A stretch of 14,501 nucleotides of DNA from Flavobacterium sp. (GCA_030152225.1 JASLHL010000023.1:1-14501); one strand, 5' to 3'. Shown: positions 1-7,475, numbered from the stretch's first letter. The notes: generated from the letters alone by a model not told the origin. Program-made: numbers and translations.

Positions 1-465
1 GATGTGATCAACAACTTTGAGGACATCATCAACAATACCGAAGTCCAAGAGATCTTAAATACGATCATCGTTAAAAACGGCGGAAACGTACACTTTGACG
101 GTACCTCTTTTACCTATATTGATGCAACAGGAGATACACAGACCATTGATCTGGAAGCCCTTGTTAAGGCCAATGAAACCCTAACGACCTTAGTTGCAGA
201 TGCCGATGGCAACGGACAATACACCTATAAGAATGAGGCAGGTACTGAGGTAGTGATTGACGTACAGGCCGATGTGATCAACAACTTTGAGGACATCATC
301 AACAATACCGAAGTCCAAGAGATCTTAAATACGATCATCGTTAAAAACGGCGGAAACGTACATTATGACGGCACGTCTTTTACCTATATTGATGCAACAG
401 GAGATACGCAGACCATTGATCTGGAAGCCCTTGTTAAGGCCAATGAAACGCTAACGACCTTAGTT
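1..465 (+). repeat. 270-bp in-frame tandem repeat (one full copy plus 195 bp)
   Basis: Bases 271-465 match bases 1-195 with only six substitutions. The period is 270 bp, exactly 90 codons, so the frame is kept. Five of the six differences are synonymous; the sixth turns Phe into Tyr in the His-Phe-Asp-Gly motif. The first copy meets the window edge, so more copies may lie upstream. After base 465 the similarity drops sharply to the diverged beta-repeats. Confidence 0.95.
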
Positions 466-1314
466 AATGTAGAAACTATTATTACAGGAGAAGATGGAGA
501 TGAAATAAAAGTGTATTCATTGACCTATACAGATGAGAGAGGGGGAGAAAATCCGATTGACATTGAAGTATTAGTTAAAGGAAATGAGACTATTACATCA
601 TTGGTATATGATCCAACGGAACATGTATTATCCTATACCAATGAGTTAGGAGAAGTCACGACCTTGAAATTAAAAGAGCTAGTAGAAGGTGGAGAGTCTT
701 TGACAAAATTAGAGTTCGACGCCAGTAATAATACCTTGCTGTATACAGATGAAAATCAGGTGATTCATACGATAGAGATTGATTCAATCAATCAACACCC
801 TTGGTTGGATTCAGACACACATAAAACGGCGACTTCTCCTAGTGCAGATATTTATACCAAAGGATGGGTAGGCATCGGATTCACAGAACCTTCAGGTGCG
901 CTGAGTGAGCGATTAAGGGTGAATGGAAGTATTACAGCAGTGAATAGCTATTATGCGGATTATGTTTTTGAAAATTATTTTGATGGATTCTCTTCCTTAA
1001 AATACGATTACCAATTCAAAACCTTAGATGTGGTAGAAGAATTTATTAAAGAAAATCGTCATTTACCTGGAATAACACCAATTCACAAGTTAAGTAAATC
1101 GGAAGATGGATATGCATTTAATGTATCTGAATTATCAGTACAGCTCTTAGAAAAAACAGAGGAATTATACTTGCATATCATCGATCAAAATAAAGAATTA
1201 GAAGAAAAAGAAGCGAGAATTAGAGAATTGGAACAAGTTAATCAAAGCATACTTGAGAAAGTAGAACGACTAGAGCAAACGCTTTTGGAGTTCATGCAAA
1301 AAACTAACTTTTAA
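1..1314 (+). CDS. Repeat-rich surface fibre/adhesin-like protein, C-terminal part (5' end outside window)
   Basis: The frame is open from the first base, so the real start lies upstream; 437 residues are visible. The GTG at 4 is only an internal valine. Counting from the window edge, residues 1-90 and 91-155 are a near-identical tandem repeat. It carries a beta-strand motif of the form Y-[TI]-x-x-x-G-x(4)-I-D-[LV] followed by L-V-K-A-N-E-T-L-T. Three diverged copies of that motif follow to about residue 262. A linker (HPWLDSDTHKT) leads to a glycine-rich GWVGIGF segment, then a domain with ADYVFENYFDG, FIKENRHLPG and ELS, and a terminal coiled coil at about 382-437. This C-terminal arrangement recurs in Bacteroidota surface proteins and resembles the trimerising ends of phage tail fibres. 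I infer a multimeric, beta-rich extracellular fibre; the ligand is unknown. It is probably co-transcribed with the next gene, 12 bases downstream. Confidence 0.8.
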   Translation, partial: DVINNFEDIINNTEVQEILNTIIVKNGGNVHFDGTSFTYIDATGDTQTIDLEALVKANETLTTLVADADGNGQYTYKNEAGTEVVIDVQADVINNFEDIINNTEVQEILNTIIVKNGGNVHYDGTSFTYIDATGDTQTIDLEALVKANETLTTLVNVETIITGEDGDEIKVYSLTYTDERGGENPIDIEVLVKGNETITSLVYDPTEHVLSYTNELGEVTTLKLKELVEGGESLTKLEFDASNNTLLYTDENQVIHTIEIDSINQHPWLDSDTHKTATSPSADIYTKGWVGIGFTEPSGALSERLRVNGSITAVNSYYADYVFENYFDGFSSLKYDYQFKTLDVVEEFIKENRHLPGITPIHKLSKSEDGYAFNVSELSVQLLEKTEELYLHIIDQNKELEEKEARIRELEQVNQSILEKVERLEQTLLEFMQKTNF

Positions 1315-1326
1315 AAACAGATAACT

Positions 1327-3738
1327 ATGCATAATACGAATTTGATATATAAAAGATTCAAGCAAGGATTCGCCTGCTTGTTGATCCTGTTCATGGGAGT
1401 TTTTTCAGGGATAGCTCAAACCCATATGACAAAAATAAAAGATGGAACTATTTCAGGAACCACAGCTACACCTGGTTTGGGGGTGATTTTGGAATTAGAG
1501 AGCGCCAATAAAGGATTTTTAACTCCTCGATTGACCACACAGCAACGAGATGCAATTGTTCTAGCTAATCGAACAGATGGCTTGTTGATTTACAATAAAA
1601 CTACGGGTTGTTTCAACTATTGGAGTGACGCGCAAGAAGTGTGGCTAAGTATCTGTGGAACACCACCGCCCGCTGTTTTTGAAATCGATCAACTCCAATG
1701 TGACGCTGTAGCAGCTCATGGAATATTGAAACAAGGAGAGTTCTTAACTGCCTCCAATTATGTAACTATCCCAGTTACTGTTACCCAACCCGGAACTTAT
1801 GAAGTAACTGCCTTAACAGATAACGGTTACTACTTTACTACCAGTGGTACATTTCCTGCTGCGGGTACTTATACCTTAGTTTTACAAGGTGTAGGGACTC
1901 CAAATATTGGGTATAGTGCTGGAGAACAAGGCGATTTATTAACCATTTCGCTGAATAACAAAGTTGCTAGTTGTCAACACTATGCTTTTGTCGAAAATGC
2001 GGCAGTTAGCTATACGATCAATTGTGATCAAGTACAAGTTTTAGGTGACTATAGAATCGGAATGAGACTTGTGTCAACAAATAAGATGGTCTTAACTGTA
2101 GATGTAACCTCTACAGGATATTGGAGTATCACAACCAATACAGTAAATGGCTATTCGTTTAGAGGTTCAGGAAGCTTTACGTCCACAGGCGAACAAGAAA
2201 TTGTCTTATTAGGTACAGGAGCTCCTATACAATCGGGAATTAACCTATTTAACTTTACAACGAATTCAGATGTGACTACTAGATCATCTTGTACAGATAT
2301 TAGTGTTACTGTAAATGAAATTAGCTACAAAGTCGATTGTTCAAATGTTTCTTTTACAGGTGTTTTCAAGCAAGATGAAACACTGACAGCTTCGCATACA
2401 GCCAAACTTTCCGTAGAAATTCGCTCAACAGGAGAAACAATCCTCGAGACCAATACCGTTAATGGAGTTTATTTCACGTCAGGACCACTTTCTTTTGATG
2501 AGTTAATTACAAGAGAAGTTGTTCTAACAGCGGTAGGTACACCAGTAGAAGCAGGTTCTTTTGAATATGTGCTTCAAGCTCAGACGGGTATGGAGGCAAT
2601 TTGTTCCTTTGAATTAACCGTAATTGCACAGCCTGTGGCTTATACAATGCAATGTACTTCTATTGAAATGCTTGGTAATTATGCCCCAGGTGTACCTATG
2701 ATTGCCAACAACTTAATGTTTGTACAAGTGAATGTCACCTATCCAGGGCCTTATACCATTACAACCAATATGGTTAATGGAATTAAATTCGAAAAAAGTG
2801 GTGTCTTCGAACAAACAGGTATGCAAACGGTAGCACTTGTTGGACAAGGAATTCCAATAAGTGGCGGTGTACATCGATATACAATCACTACAAATAGTGC
2901 CTTAGGAGGAAATACGTGTAATAAAAATGTAGAATTCTTATATCGCACAATGAAAGTATTGGGATTAGGTTCATTAGGATACCAACCTGGTTCTGCTGAT
3001 GCTGGATACTCTGTAGGTACAATGTTAAAAACACCAGCTAACTTTGGACCAAATGGAATTGTACAAGTCGATCGAGTGGAAGTAATTGATGGAGGAACAA
3101 GTCAAGGAAATGCCTTGAAAAATTTTATCAATAACAATAAAATTGACATTATTGTCGTGGGATATAACTATCGTCCTAGTGCAGCAAGTATCGCCATATT
3201 AAGTGATTTTGTGAAAAATAAAAAAGGAGTTCTATTCCATGGACAAGAAAATGATGTAGCAGGGGCTCGTGATCTAATTAATTCAATCGCATATTCCGCA
3301 GCTACTAACGTGTCTGAAACGAAGAAAGTTTGGGTTAATCCAATTATTACAAGTACAGATCCAATGCTAGATGGACCTTTTGGAAATATTGTTGGAAAAG
3401 CATTAGGAGGCGATTTAGATAACTCCCTTTATGTAACAGGCTATTCGAATGAGTTTACTAGTTTAGCCTATCAAAATGGTGATCCGAGTCGATCTTGGGC
3501 GTTGAAACACAATACGCTTGGTTTTGTATTTATCGGAGATGGTGGATGGGTAGCAGGAAATGTGAGTAATACATCCGATTATAAATGGCCTGCACCAAGA
3601 ACTTCAGGTGGAGCTCCAATTAGTAAAATGTACTATGGAGGAGTTGTCGTATACAATAGTATTTTCTATACCAATGGCTTAGCATGGGCGATGCAATACG
3701 TACAAGAAAATACGGATGTGAATTATATAATACAATAA
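1327..3738 (+). CDS. Secreted modular protein: signal peptide, four Cys-bracketed Ig-like modules, C-terminal GATase/ThuA-like domain
   Basis: Function not recognised with certainty. Residues 1-30 form a signal peptide (charged start, hydrophobic core LLILFMGVFSGIA). Residues 50-111 hold a segment common in Bacteroidota surface proteins (LELESANKGFLTPRLT, then TDGLLIYN and GCFNYW). Four modules follow, of about 106 residues each. Each is bounded by cysteines: 125/216, 233/322, 337/426 and 443/531. Each has a central N-G-x-x-F motif, and most carry a later G-x-P motif. They look like beta-sandwich adhesion modules with one disulfide each. Residues about 541-795 look alpha/beta (IDIIVVGYN, then GVLFHGQEND, then GFVFIGDGGWVAG), recalling GATase-1/ThuA-like folds; I see no convincing catalytic Cys-His-Glu triad. 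No type IX sorting domain is evident at the C terminus. The start at 1327 is the only one giving a full signal peptide. A strong terminator follows. Confidence 0.85.
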   Translation: MHNTNLIYKRFKQGFACLLILFMGVFSGIAQTHMTKIKDGTISGTTATPGLGVILELESANKGFLTPRLTTQQRDAIVLANRTDGLLIYNKTTGCFNYWSDAQEVWLSICGTPPPAVFEIDQLQCDAVAAHGILKQGEFLTASNYVTIPVTVTQPGTYEVTALTDNGYYFTTSGTFPAAGTYTLVLQGVGTPNIGYSAGEQGDLLTISLNNKVASCQHYAFVENAAVSYTINCDQVQVLGDYRIGMRLVSTNKMVLTVDVTSTGYWSITTNTVNGYSFRGSGSFTSTGEQEIVLLGTGAPIQSGINLFNFTTNSDVTTRSSCTDISVTVNEISYKVDCSNVSFTGVFKQDETLTASHTAKLSVEIRSTGETILETNTVNGVYFTSGPLSFDELITREVVLTAVGTPVEAGSFEYVLQAQTGMEAICSFELTVIAQPVAYTMQCTSIEMLGNYAPGVPMIANNLMFVQVNVTYPGPYTITTNMVNGIKFEKSGVFEQTGMQTVALVGQGIPISGGVHRYTITTNSALGGNTCNKNVEFLYRTMKVLGLGSLGYQPGSADAGYSVGTMLKTPANFGPNGIVQVDRVEVIDGGTSQGNALKNFINNNKIDIIVVGYNYRPSAASIAILSDFVKNKKGVLFHGQENDVAGARDLINSIAYSAATNVSETKKVWVNPIITSTDPMLDGPFGNIVGKALGGDLDNSLYVTGYSNEFTSLAYQNGDPSRSWALKHNTLGFVFIGDGGWVAGNVSNTSDYKWPAPRTSGGAPISKMYYGGVVVYNSIFYTNGLAWAMQYVQENTDVNYIIQ
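1699..2919 (+). repeat. Array of four diverged ~106-residue protein modules
   Basis: Within the 803-residue protein the first cysteine of each module falls at residue 125, 233, 337 and 443, and the second lies 88-91 residues later. Each module shares a pattern of G-x-[YFM]-x-x-G, V-x-V-T, G-x-[YW]-x-I-T-T-N and N-G-x-x-F. The copies have drifted far apart at DNA level, so this is an old duplication, unlike the fresh one at 1-465. Confidence 0.8.
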
Positions 3739-3757
3739 TACAAGATAAATTTTTACG

Positions 3758-3798
3758 AAAAAGAGAGGGTGTTCAACTTGAACACCCTCTCTTTTTTT
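3758..3798 (+). terminator. Rho-independent terminator of the surface-protein unit
   Basis: Bases 3758-3776 and 3778-3796 are perfect reverse complements around base 3777, a long GC-containing stem built on GAGAGGGTGTTC. Seven T follow on the right (3792-3798) and five A lie on the left, so it may work in both directions. It lies 19 bases after the stop of the 803-residue protein gene. Confidence 0.92.
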
Positions 3799-4112
3799 AT
3801 TAGAATACGATACGAGTAGAGCATGAAAAAGTAAATGGCAACCTTTTCGATGCAGCGGAAAAAAGAGGGGAAAAGAATCAAATGGAAAGCAATATAAAAG
3901 AGTTCAATTCTACTTTTGTCATTTATAGTAAGAAAAGCAAAGCCAAATAAATAAAATGTAAACAAAATAGAAAGAATCATAAGAGGATTCGTATTATATT
4001 TCTTTAATGTTGATTTTAGTTTAAAAAAATACAAAAAATAGCATTAAGTTTGTTTTTTATTTGTTAATACATTATTTTTGATTGTTGTTTAATGTGAAAA
4101 AGAAACAGAATA
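3799..4112. other. AT-rich spacer without a convincing gene
   Basis: About 310 very AT-rich bases between the terminator and the small 69-residue gene. The minus strand is open from 4034 to 3753 and would encode a hydrophobic peptide. That frame starts with TTG and its last codons are the terminator hairpin itself, so I do not call it. The right end holds the promoter described separately. Confidence 0.6.
4049..4080 (+). promoter_or_regulatory. Bacteroidota-type promoter for the 69-residue gene
   Basis: TTTG at 4049-4052 and TATTTTTG at 4073-4080 are separated by 20 bases. This fits the Bacteroidota primary-sigma consensus (TTTG near -33, TAnnTTTG near -7). Transcription would begin near 4087, leaving a leader of about 26 bases. 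Confidence 0.7.
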
Positions 4113-4322
4113 ATGGAAAACAGATTAATGTTTGACTATACAAAGAGAATACTAGAAAATGTAAGTTTTGATTCCGAACTTTTTGTAAAAGAGTTCCATA
4201 AAGCCCTCCTACAAATGCTACCTTACGATGTCGATCGCTTGGAACAATGGGTAGAAGATTACGTCCAAGACAAGCCGACTTTACATCAAAAATTAAGTCA
4301 ATTGGAAGTAGAAGAGGTATAA
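4113..4322 (+). CDS. Small conserved-looking hypothetical protein (69 residues)
   Basis: A short soluble protein of unknown function. It is acidic, has no signal peptide or membrane segment, and reads as mostly helical (FDYTKRILENVSF, then a leucine- and glutamate-rich second half). From memory, similar short proteins beginning MFDYTK with the phrase VSFD followed by LF and K-E-[LF] occur widely in Flavobacteriaceae. If that is right, the true start may be the ATG at 4128, giving 64 residues. No Shine-Dalgarno sequence decides between the two. Its own promoter lies upstream and its own terminator downstream, so it is a one-gene unit. The gene converges on GAPDH. I am fairly sure it is coding, because promoter, frame and terminator agree, but have no basis for a function. 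Confidence 0.72.
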   Translation: MENRLMFDYTKRILENVSFDSELFVKEFHKALLQMLPYDVDRLEQWVEDYVQDKPTLHQKLSQLEVEEV

Positions 4323-4386
4323 AAGTCATGCACCAAAACAATATTCATACAAATAAAAACAAGTTTGGTTACAGTTAGTTAAAGAA

Positions 4387-4414
4387 AAAAAAGAGAGCTT
4401 AGGCTCTCTTTTTT
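4387..4414 (+). terminator. Terminator of the 69-residue gene
   Basis: GAGAGC (4393-4398) pairs with GCTCTC (4403-4408) across a TTAG loop. Six A/T pairs extend the stem and a T run follows at 4409-4414. It lies about 65 bases after the stop codon. Confidence 0.85.
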
Positions 4415-4429
4415 AGTTAACAGTTAACC

Positions 4430-4458
4430 AAAAAAAACCCGCTTTAAGCGGGTTTTTT
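4430..4458 (-). terminator. gap: Terminator of GAPDH, read on the minus strand
   Basis: CCCGCTT (4438-4444) pairs with AAGCGGG (4446-4452). On the minus strand the stem is followed by eight T (complement of the A run 4430-4437). It begins three bases beyond the GAPDH stop codon. With the hairpin at 4387-4414 it forms a back-to-back pair insulating two convergent genes. Confidence 0.9.
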
Positions 4459-4461
4459 CTA

Positions 4462-5910
4462 TTAATAGTACGTATAACGTCTTACTTGTGCAATGTATTT
4501 CGCTAAGCGAATTACTTGGTGGCTATAACCGTATTCGTTGTCATACCAAACATACATCACTACGTTTTTACCATCAGCAGAAACAATAGTTGCTTTACTA
4601 TCGAAGATAGCAGGTGCTGATGTCCCAACAATATCAGAAGATACTAGTTCGTTGTTCAATGAATATTTGATTTGCTCAACTAAATCACCGTTTAACGCTG
4701 CTTTTCGCATTACTTCATTTAATGCTTCAACAGATGTTTCTTTTTCGATCTCTAGGTTTAATACCACTAAGGATCCATTTGGAACAGGTACGCGGATTGC
4801 ATTAGATGTCAATTTACCTGCTAATGAAGGTAAAGCTTTTGCTACAGCACTTCCTGCTCCTGTTTCTGTAATAACCATGTTTAAAGCAGCTGCTCTACCA
4901 CGACGGTATTTTTTGTGCATATTATCAACCAAGTTTTGGTCATTTGTATACGCGTGGATCGTTTCTAAGTGTCCTTTTACTACACCAAAGTTATCCTCCA
5001 TAACTTTTAAAATAGGTGTAATTGCATTCGTTGTACAAGATGCCGCAGACCAAATGTTTACTTCCGCTGGGTCGTATGCTGTATGGTTTACACCGTGTAC
5101 AATATTTGGAACTCCTTTTCCTGGTGCTGTCAATAATACTTTTGAAGCTCCTTTTGAAGATAAGTGACGTTTTAATGCCTCTTCTGTTGTGAATGCTCCT
5201 GTGTTGTCAATAATTAACGCATTGTCAATGTCATAAGCCGTATAGTCAATCTCTTCTGGTGTACCAGCTGAAATCATGTGTACCGTTGTTCCATTGATAA
5301 TTAATGCATTGTTTGCTGGATCAGCAATTACAGATCCTTCGAAATCGCCGTGAACTGAATCGTATTTTAATAAAGAAGCTCTTTTTTCTAATAAAACCGC
5401 ATCATTCTTGTCACGTGTTACAATTGCTCTTAAACGCATTTGTTGTCCTTTTCCAATCTTGTTCATTAACTCGCGAGCCAATAAACGTCCAATACGACCA
5501 AAACCGTATAGTACCACATCTTTAGGAACAATTTCTCCTGTGTTCTTAGCATCTTTTAATTTGCTTACAACAAAACCTAACGCATTGCTATGCTTGTTGT
5601 CTTCCAAGTGATATTCGTAAGTTAAACGACCAATATCAATTCTTGAAGGTGGAAGATCAGCCTGTTGAATCGCTTTCGCTATCTCAACCGTATCAAAAAT
5701 GTTAATCGGTTTTTCAACAAACTTAGCAGCATATTCATGTAAATTAATGATATCACTAACGCTACGGTCAATCAATTGATTGCGGAACATTAATAACTCA
5801 ATAGATTTATCAAACCATAAGTCGCTTATGATCTTAATAAACTCTACACATGCTTTTCTTCTGTCTGCTTGAAAAGCCAATTCCTTTTCGTATAAACTTG
5901 TATCTTTCAT
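4462..5910 (-). CDS. gap: Glyceraldehyde-3-phosphate dehydrogenase, long form
   Basis: Oxidatively phosphorylates glyceraldehyde 3-phosphate to 1,3-bisphosphoglycerate, or runs in reverse, in central carbon metabolism in the cytoplasm. The 482 residues split into an N-terminal extension (about 1-128, mainly helical) and a full GAPDH core. The core shows the dinucleotide-binding loop GFGRIGR (136-142), LLKYDSVHG (180-188), the catalytic SAASCTTN with Cys292, His319 in TIHAYTNDQ, RGRAAALN (337-344) and WYDNEYGY (455-462). Classical GAPDH has about 335 residues; forms near 480 residues are known in several Gram-negative groups including Bacteroidota. Where classical NAD enzymes end the second core strand with Asp, this one appears to have Arg166 (AIVTRD). 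That may shift cofactor preference toward NADP; this is inference from hand alignment. The start is ATG at 5910, with a probable promoter just upstream. Confidence 0.96.
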   Translation of the reverse strand: MKDTSLYEKELAFQADRRKACVEFIKIISDLWFDKSIELLMFRNQLIDRSVSDIINLHEYAAKFVEKPINIFDTVEIAKAIQQADLPPSRIDIGRLTYEYHLEDNKHSNALGFVVSKLKDAKNTGEIVPKDVVLYGFGRIGRLLARELMNKIGKGQQMRLRAIVTRDKNDAVLLEKRASLLKYDSVHGDFEGSVIADPANNALIINGTTVHMISAGTPEEIDYTAYDIDNALIIDNTGAFTTEEALKRHLSSKGASKVLLTAPGKGVPNIVHGVNHTAYDPAEVNIWSAASCTTNAITPILKVMEDNFGVVKGHLETIHAYTNDQNLVDNMHKKYRRGRAAALNMVITETGAGSAVAKALPSLAGKLTSNAIRVPVPNGSLVVLNLEIEKETSVEALNEVMRKAALNGDLVEQIKYSLNNELVSSDIVGTSAPAIFDSKATIVSADGKNVVMYVWYDNEYGYSHQVIRLAKYIAQVRRYTYY

Positions 5911-5942
5911 ATTGTGTTAGATTGTGTTGTATAAAATTAGTG

Positions 5943-5974
5943 CAAAAGTCCGCTTTTTTTATGAATAAAGCAAA
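5943..5974 (-). promoter_or_regulatory. gap: Probable promoter of GAPDH
   Basis: Read on the minus strand, TTTG (5974-5971) and GACTTTTG (5950-5943) are separated by 20 bases, the same spacing as in the promoter at 4049-4080. The second box differs from TAnnTTTG only in its first base. Both boxes lie inside a direct repeat of ACTTTTGC. Transcription would start near 5937, about 27 bases before the start codon. Confidence 0.45.
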
Positions 5975-6005
5975 AGTTAAATTTTGAATTAATAAACGCT
6001 ACTGC

Positions 6006-7394
6006 CTATAAATAAAGCTTGATCAATTCACCTCTTGGTGATAAGATATCTAGTTTTGTTCGTTGATTTTCAGCTTGTTGTTTGAGTAATTTTCGAGCTT
6101 GATCAATCGAACGGATCTTTTGTCCATTGATCGCTAATAAGATTGCATTTGTTAACTCAGCTTCATACGGGAGGTATTTCTCAGCCGTTATCGCGGTAAT
6201 TTTAACCCCATAGTTGATCTTGAATTTGGTCTTTTCTGCTCCGGTGAGATCGCTGAACTCAATCCCTTGGAAAACAAAACTCGTTGTATCGGCTTGCATC
6301 AGCTTGATATCTTGTTGTAGTGTTTTTGCCTGTCTTTGAAGGGTTAAGTGAACAACATCACCTGGACGTTTGGTATTGAGCACATTTTTGATGTCGACAA
6401 AAGAAGAAATGGACTTGCCATTGATCGCTGTAATCACATCACCTTGTTGTAGTTGTACATGGGCTGCATCCGAATTGGGAACAACGGTTTGAATATAAAA
6501 ACCGCTGTCTGTTTGCAGTTGCAGTTGTTGGGCCGTGCTAGCATTTAATTCGAAGCCACTAACGCCTAATACACCGTGTTGTACATTGCCATAGTGTAAG
6601 AAATCCTCGACAATTTTTTTGGTTACATTAGAAGGAACGGCAAAAGCATAGCCCACATAAGAACCTGTATTCGAGGAAATCATGGTGTTGATACCAATTA
6701 ATTCGCCTTGTACATTGACCAAAGCCCCCCCACTATTGCCTGGATTGACAGCAGCATCCGTTTGAATAAACGATTGGATGCCCGTTTCAGATAAATTTCT
6801 CGCCTTAGCCGATATAATTCCCGCAGTAACAGTTGATGTCAGGTTGTACGGATTTCCAACCGCAAGGACCCATTCACCTAGTTGAATCGCATCGGAATCG
6901 CCAAAGGTCAGAAATGGCAGTTTTTCCGCGGTTTCAATTTTGAGTAAAGCGAGATCCATCTCTTTTTCTGTCCCAATGAGTTTGGCCTTATACGTTTTAT
7001 TGTTGTTGAGGGTTACTTCCAATTCCGAAGCATTGGCAATCACGTGATTGTTGGTCACGATATAACCATCTTCAGAAATAATAACCCCAGAACCTGTACC
7101 AATTTGGGTTTGTGTACCGCCCTTATAGCCGTAAAAAAATTCCAGTAAAGGATTACTGCGCGTCGTGATATAGCTTAGGTTTTTTACGTGGACCACCGCA
7201 TTGACCGTATTTTCTGCTGCTGTGGTAAAATCAACAGGAATTCCAGCTACTACGCGATTCGCATTTGGTGCAGCTGTACGGAGTGCTACTTCTGGTGTAA
7301 GTGGAGTTTTTTGTTCGAGATAGTACGTATAACCCAACAAGGTAATCGCTGCCGTTACCAAGCAGGTCAAAAAGGTCATGAAGAATTTTTTCAT
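6006..7394 (-). CDS. HtrA/Deg-type periplasmic serine protease with two PDZ domains
   Basis: A stress protease/chaperone that degrades misfolded envelope proteins. The 462 residues begin with a signal or membrane-anchor segment (about 4-25). The trypsin-like domain spans about 55-265. It shows His117 in TNNHVI, Asp147 in MDLALLKI and Ser221 in GNSGG, so the triad is complete. PDZ1 covers about 273-365 (HGVLGVSG start; GDVITAINGK). A weaker second PDZ covers about 375-460 (AILLAINGQKI). Length and layout fit DegP/DegQ/DegS-like proteins of Bacteroidota. I leave the symbol empty because the exact orthologue (degP or degQ) cannot be decided from sequence. The start ATG at 7394 opens directly into the signal segment (MKKFFMTFLT). 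It lies 95 bases upstream of GAPDH in the same direction with no hairpin between, so read-through is possible. Confidence 0.94.
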   Translation of the reverse strand: MKKFFMTFLTCLVTAAITLLGYTYYLEQKTPLTPEVALRTAAPNANRVVAGIPVDFTTAAENTVNAVVHVKNLSYITTRSNPLLEFFYGYKGGTQTQIGTGSGVIISEDGYIVTNNHVIANASELEVTLNNNKTYKAKLIGTEKEMDLALLKIETAEKLPFLTFGDSDAIQLGEWVLAVGNPYNLTSTVTAGIISAKARNLSETGIQSFIQTDAAVNPGNSGGALVNVQGELIGINTMISSNTGSYVGYAFAVPSNVTKKIVEDFLHYGNVQHGVLGVSGFELNASTAQQLQLQTDSGFYIQTVVPNSDAAHVQLQQGDVITAINGKSISSFVDIKNVLNTKRPGDVVHLTLQRQAKTLQQDIKLMQADTTSFVFQGIEFSDLTGAEKTKFKINYGVKITAITAEKYLPYEAELTNAILLAINGQKIRSIDQARKLLKQQAENQRTKLDILSPRGELIKLYL

Positions 7395-7460
7395 AATACA
7401 ATAACGGTTAAAATGAAACTAGAGTAAAAATAAAAAAGGGATAGAGGAATCAAAAAGTGT

Positions 7461-7475
7461 TTAACCAATGGTTAA
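7461..7475. promoter_or_regulatory. Palindrome in the divergent htrA-like/dapF spacer, possible operator
   Basis: TTAACCA and TGGTTAA are perfect inverted 7-base arms around a single A. The site lies 67 bases upstream of the protease start and 29 bases upstream of the dapF -7 box. A dimeric regulator could bind here; no regulator is known to me, and similar GTTAAC words occur elsewhere in this window. Confidence 0.3.

Noticed and set aside
1..465. CRISPR or satellite array
   Set aside because: The repeat is 270 bp, in frame and protein-coding, with no spacers.
1..3738. Prophage or tailocin tail-fibre module
   Set aside because: The C-terminal part of the first gene is fibre-like, but no other phage gene is in the window and the second gene has a secretion signal peptide, which fits a cell-surface locus better. 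The upstream side is not visible, so this is not fully excluded.
3753..4034. Open minus-strand frame for a 93-residue hydrophobic, membrane-like peptide
   Set aside because: It starts with TTG, lies in very AT-rich DNA that favours Phe/Leu/Ile/Tyr codons by chance, and its last codons are the terminator hairpin of the opposite gene. No promoter on its strand convinced me.
4538..5167. 209-residue plus-strand frame opposite GAPDH
   Set aside because: It is antisense to the conserved GAPDH core, whose motifs are unmistakable; this is a shadow caused by codon bias.
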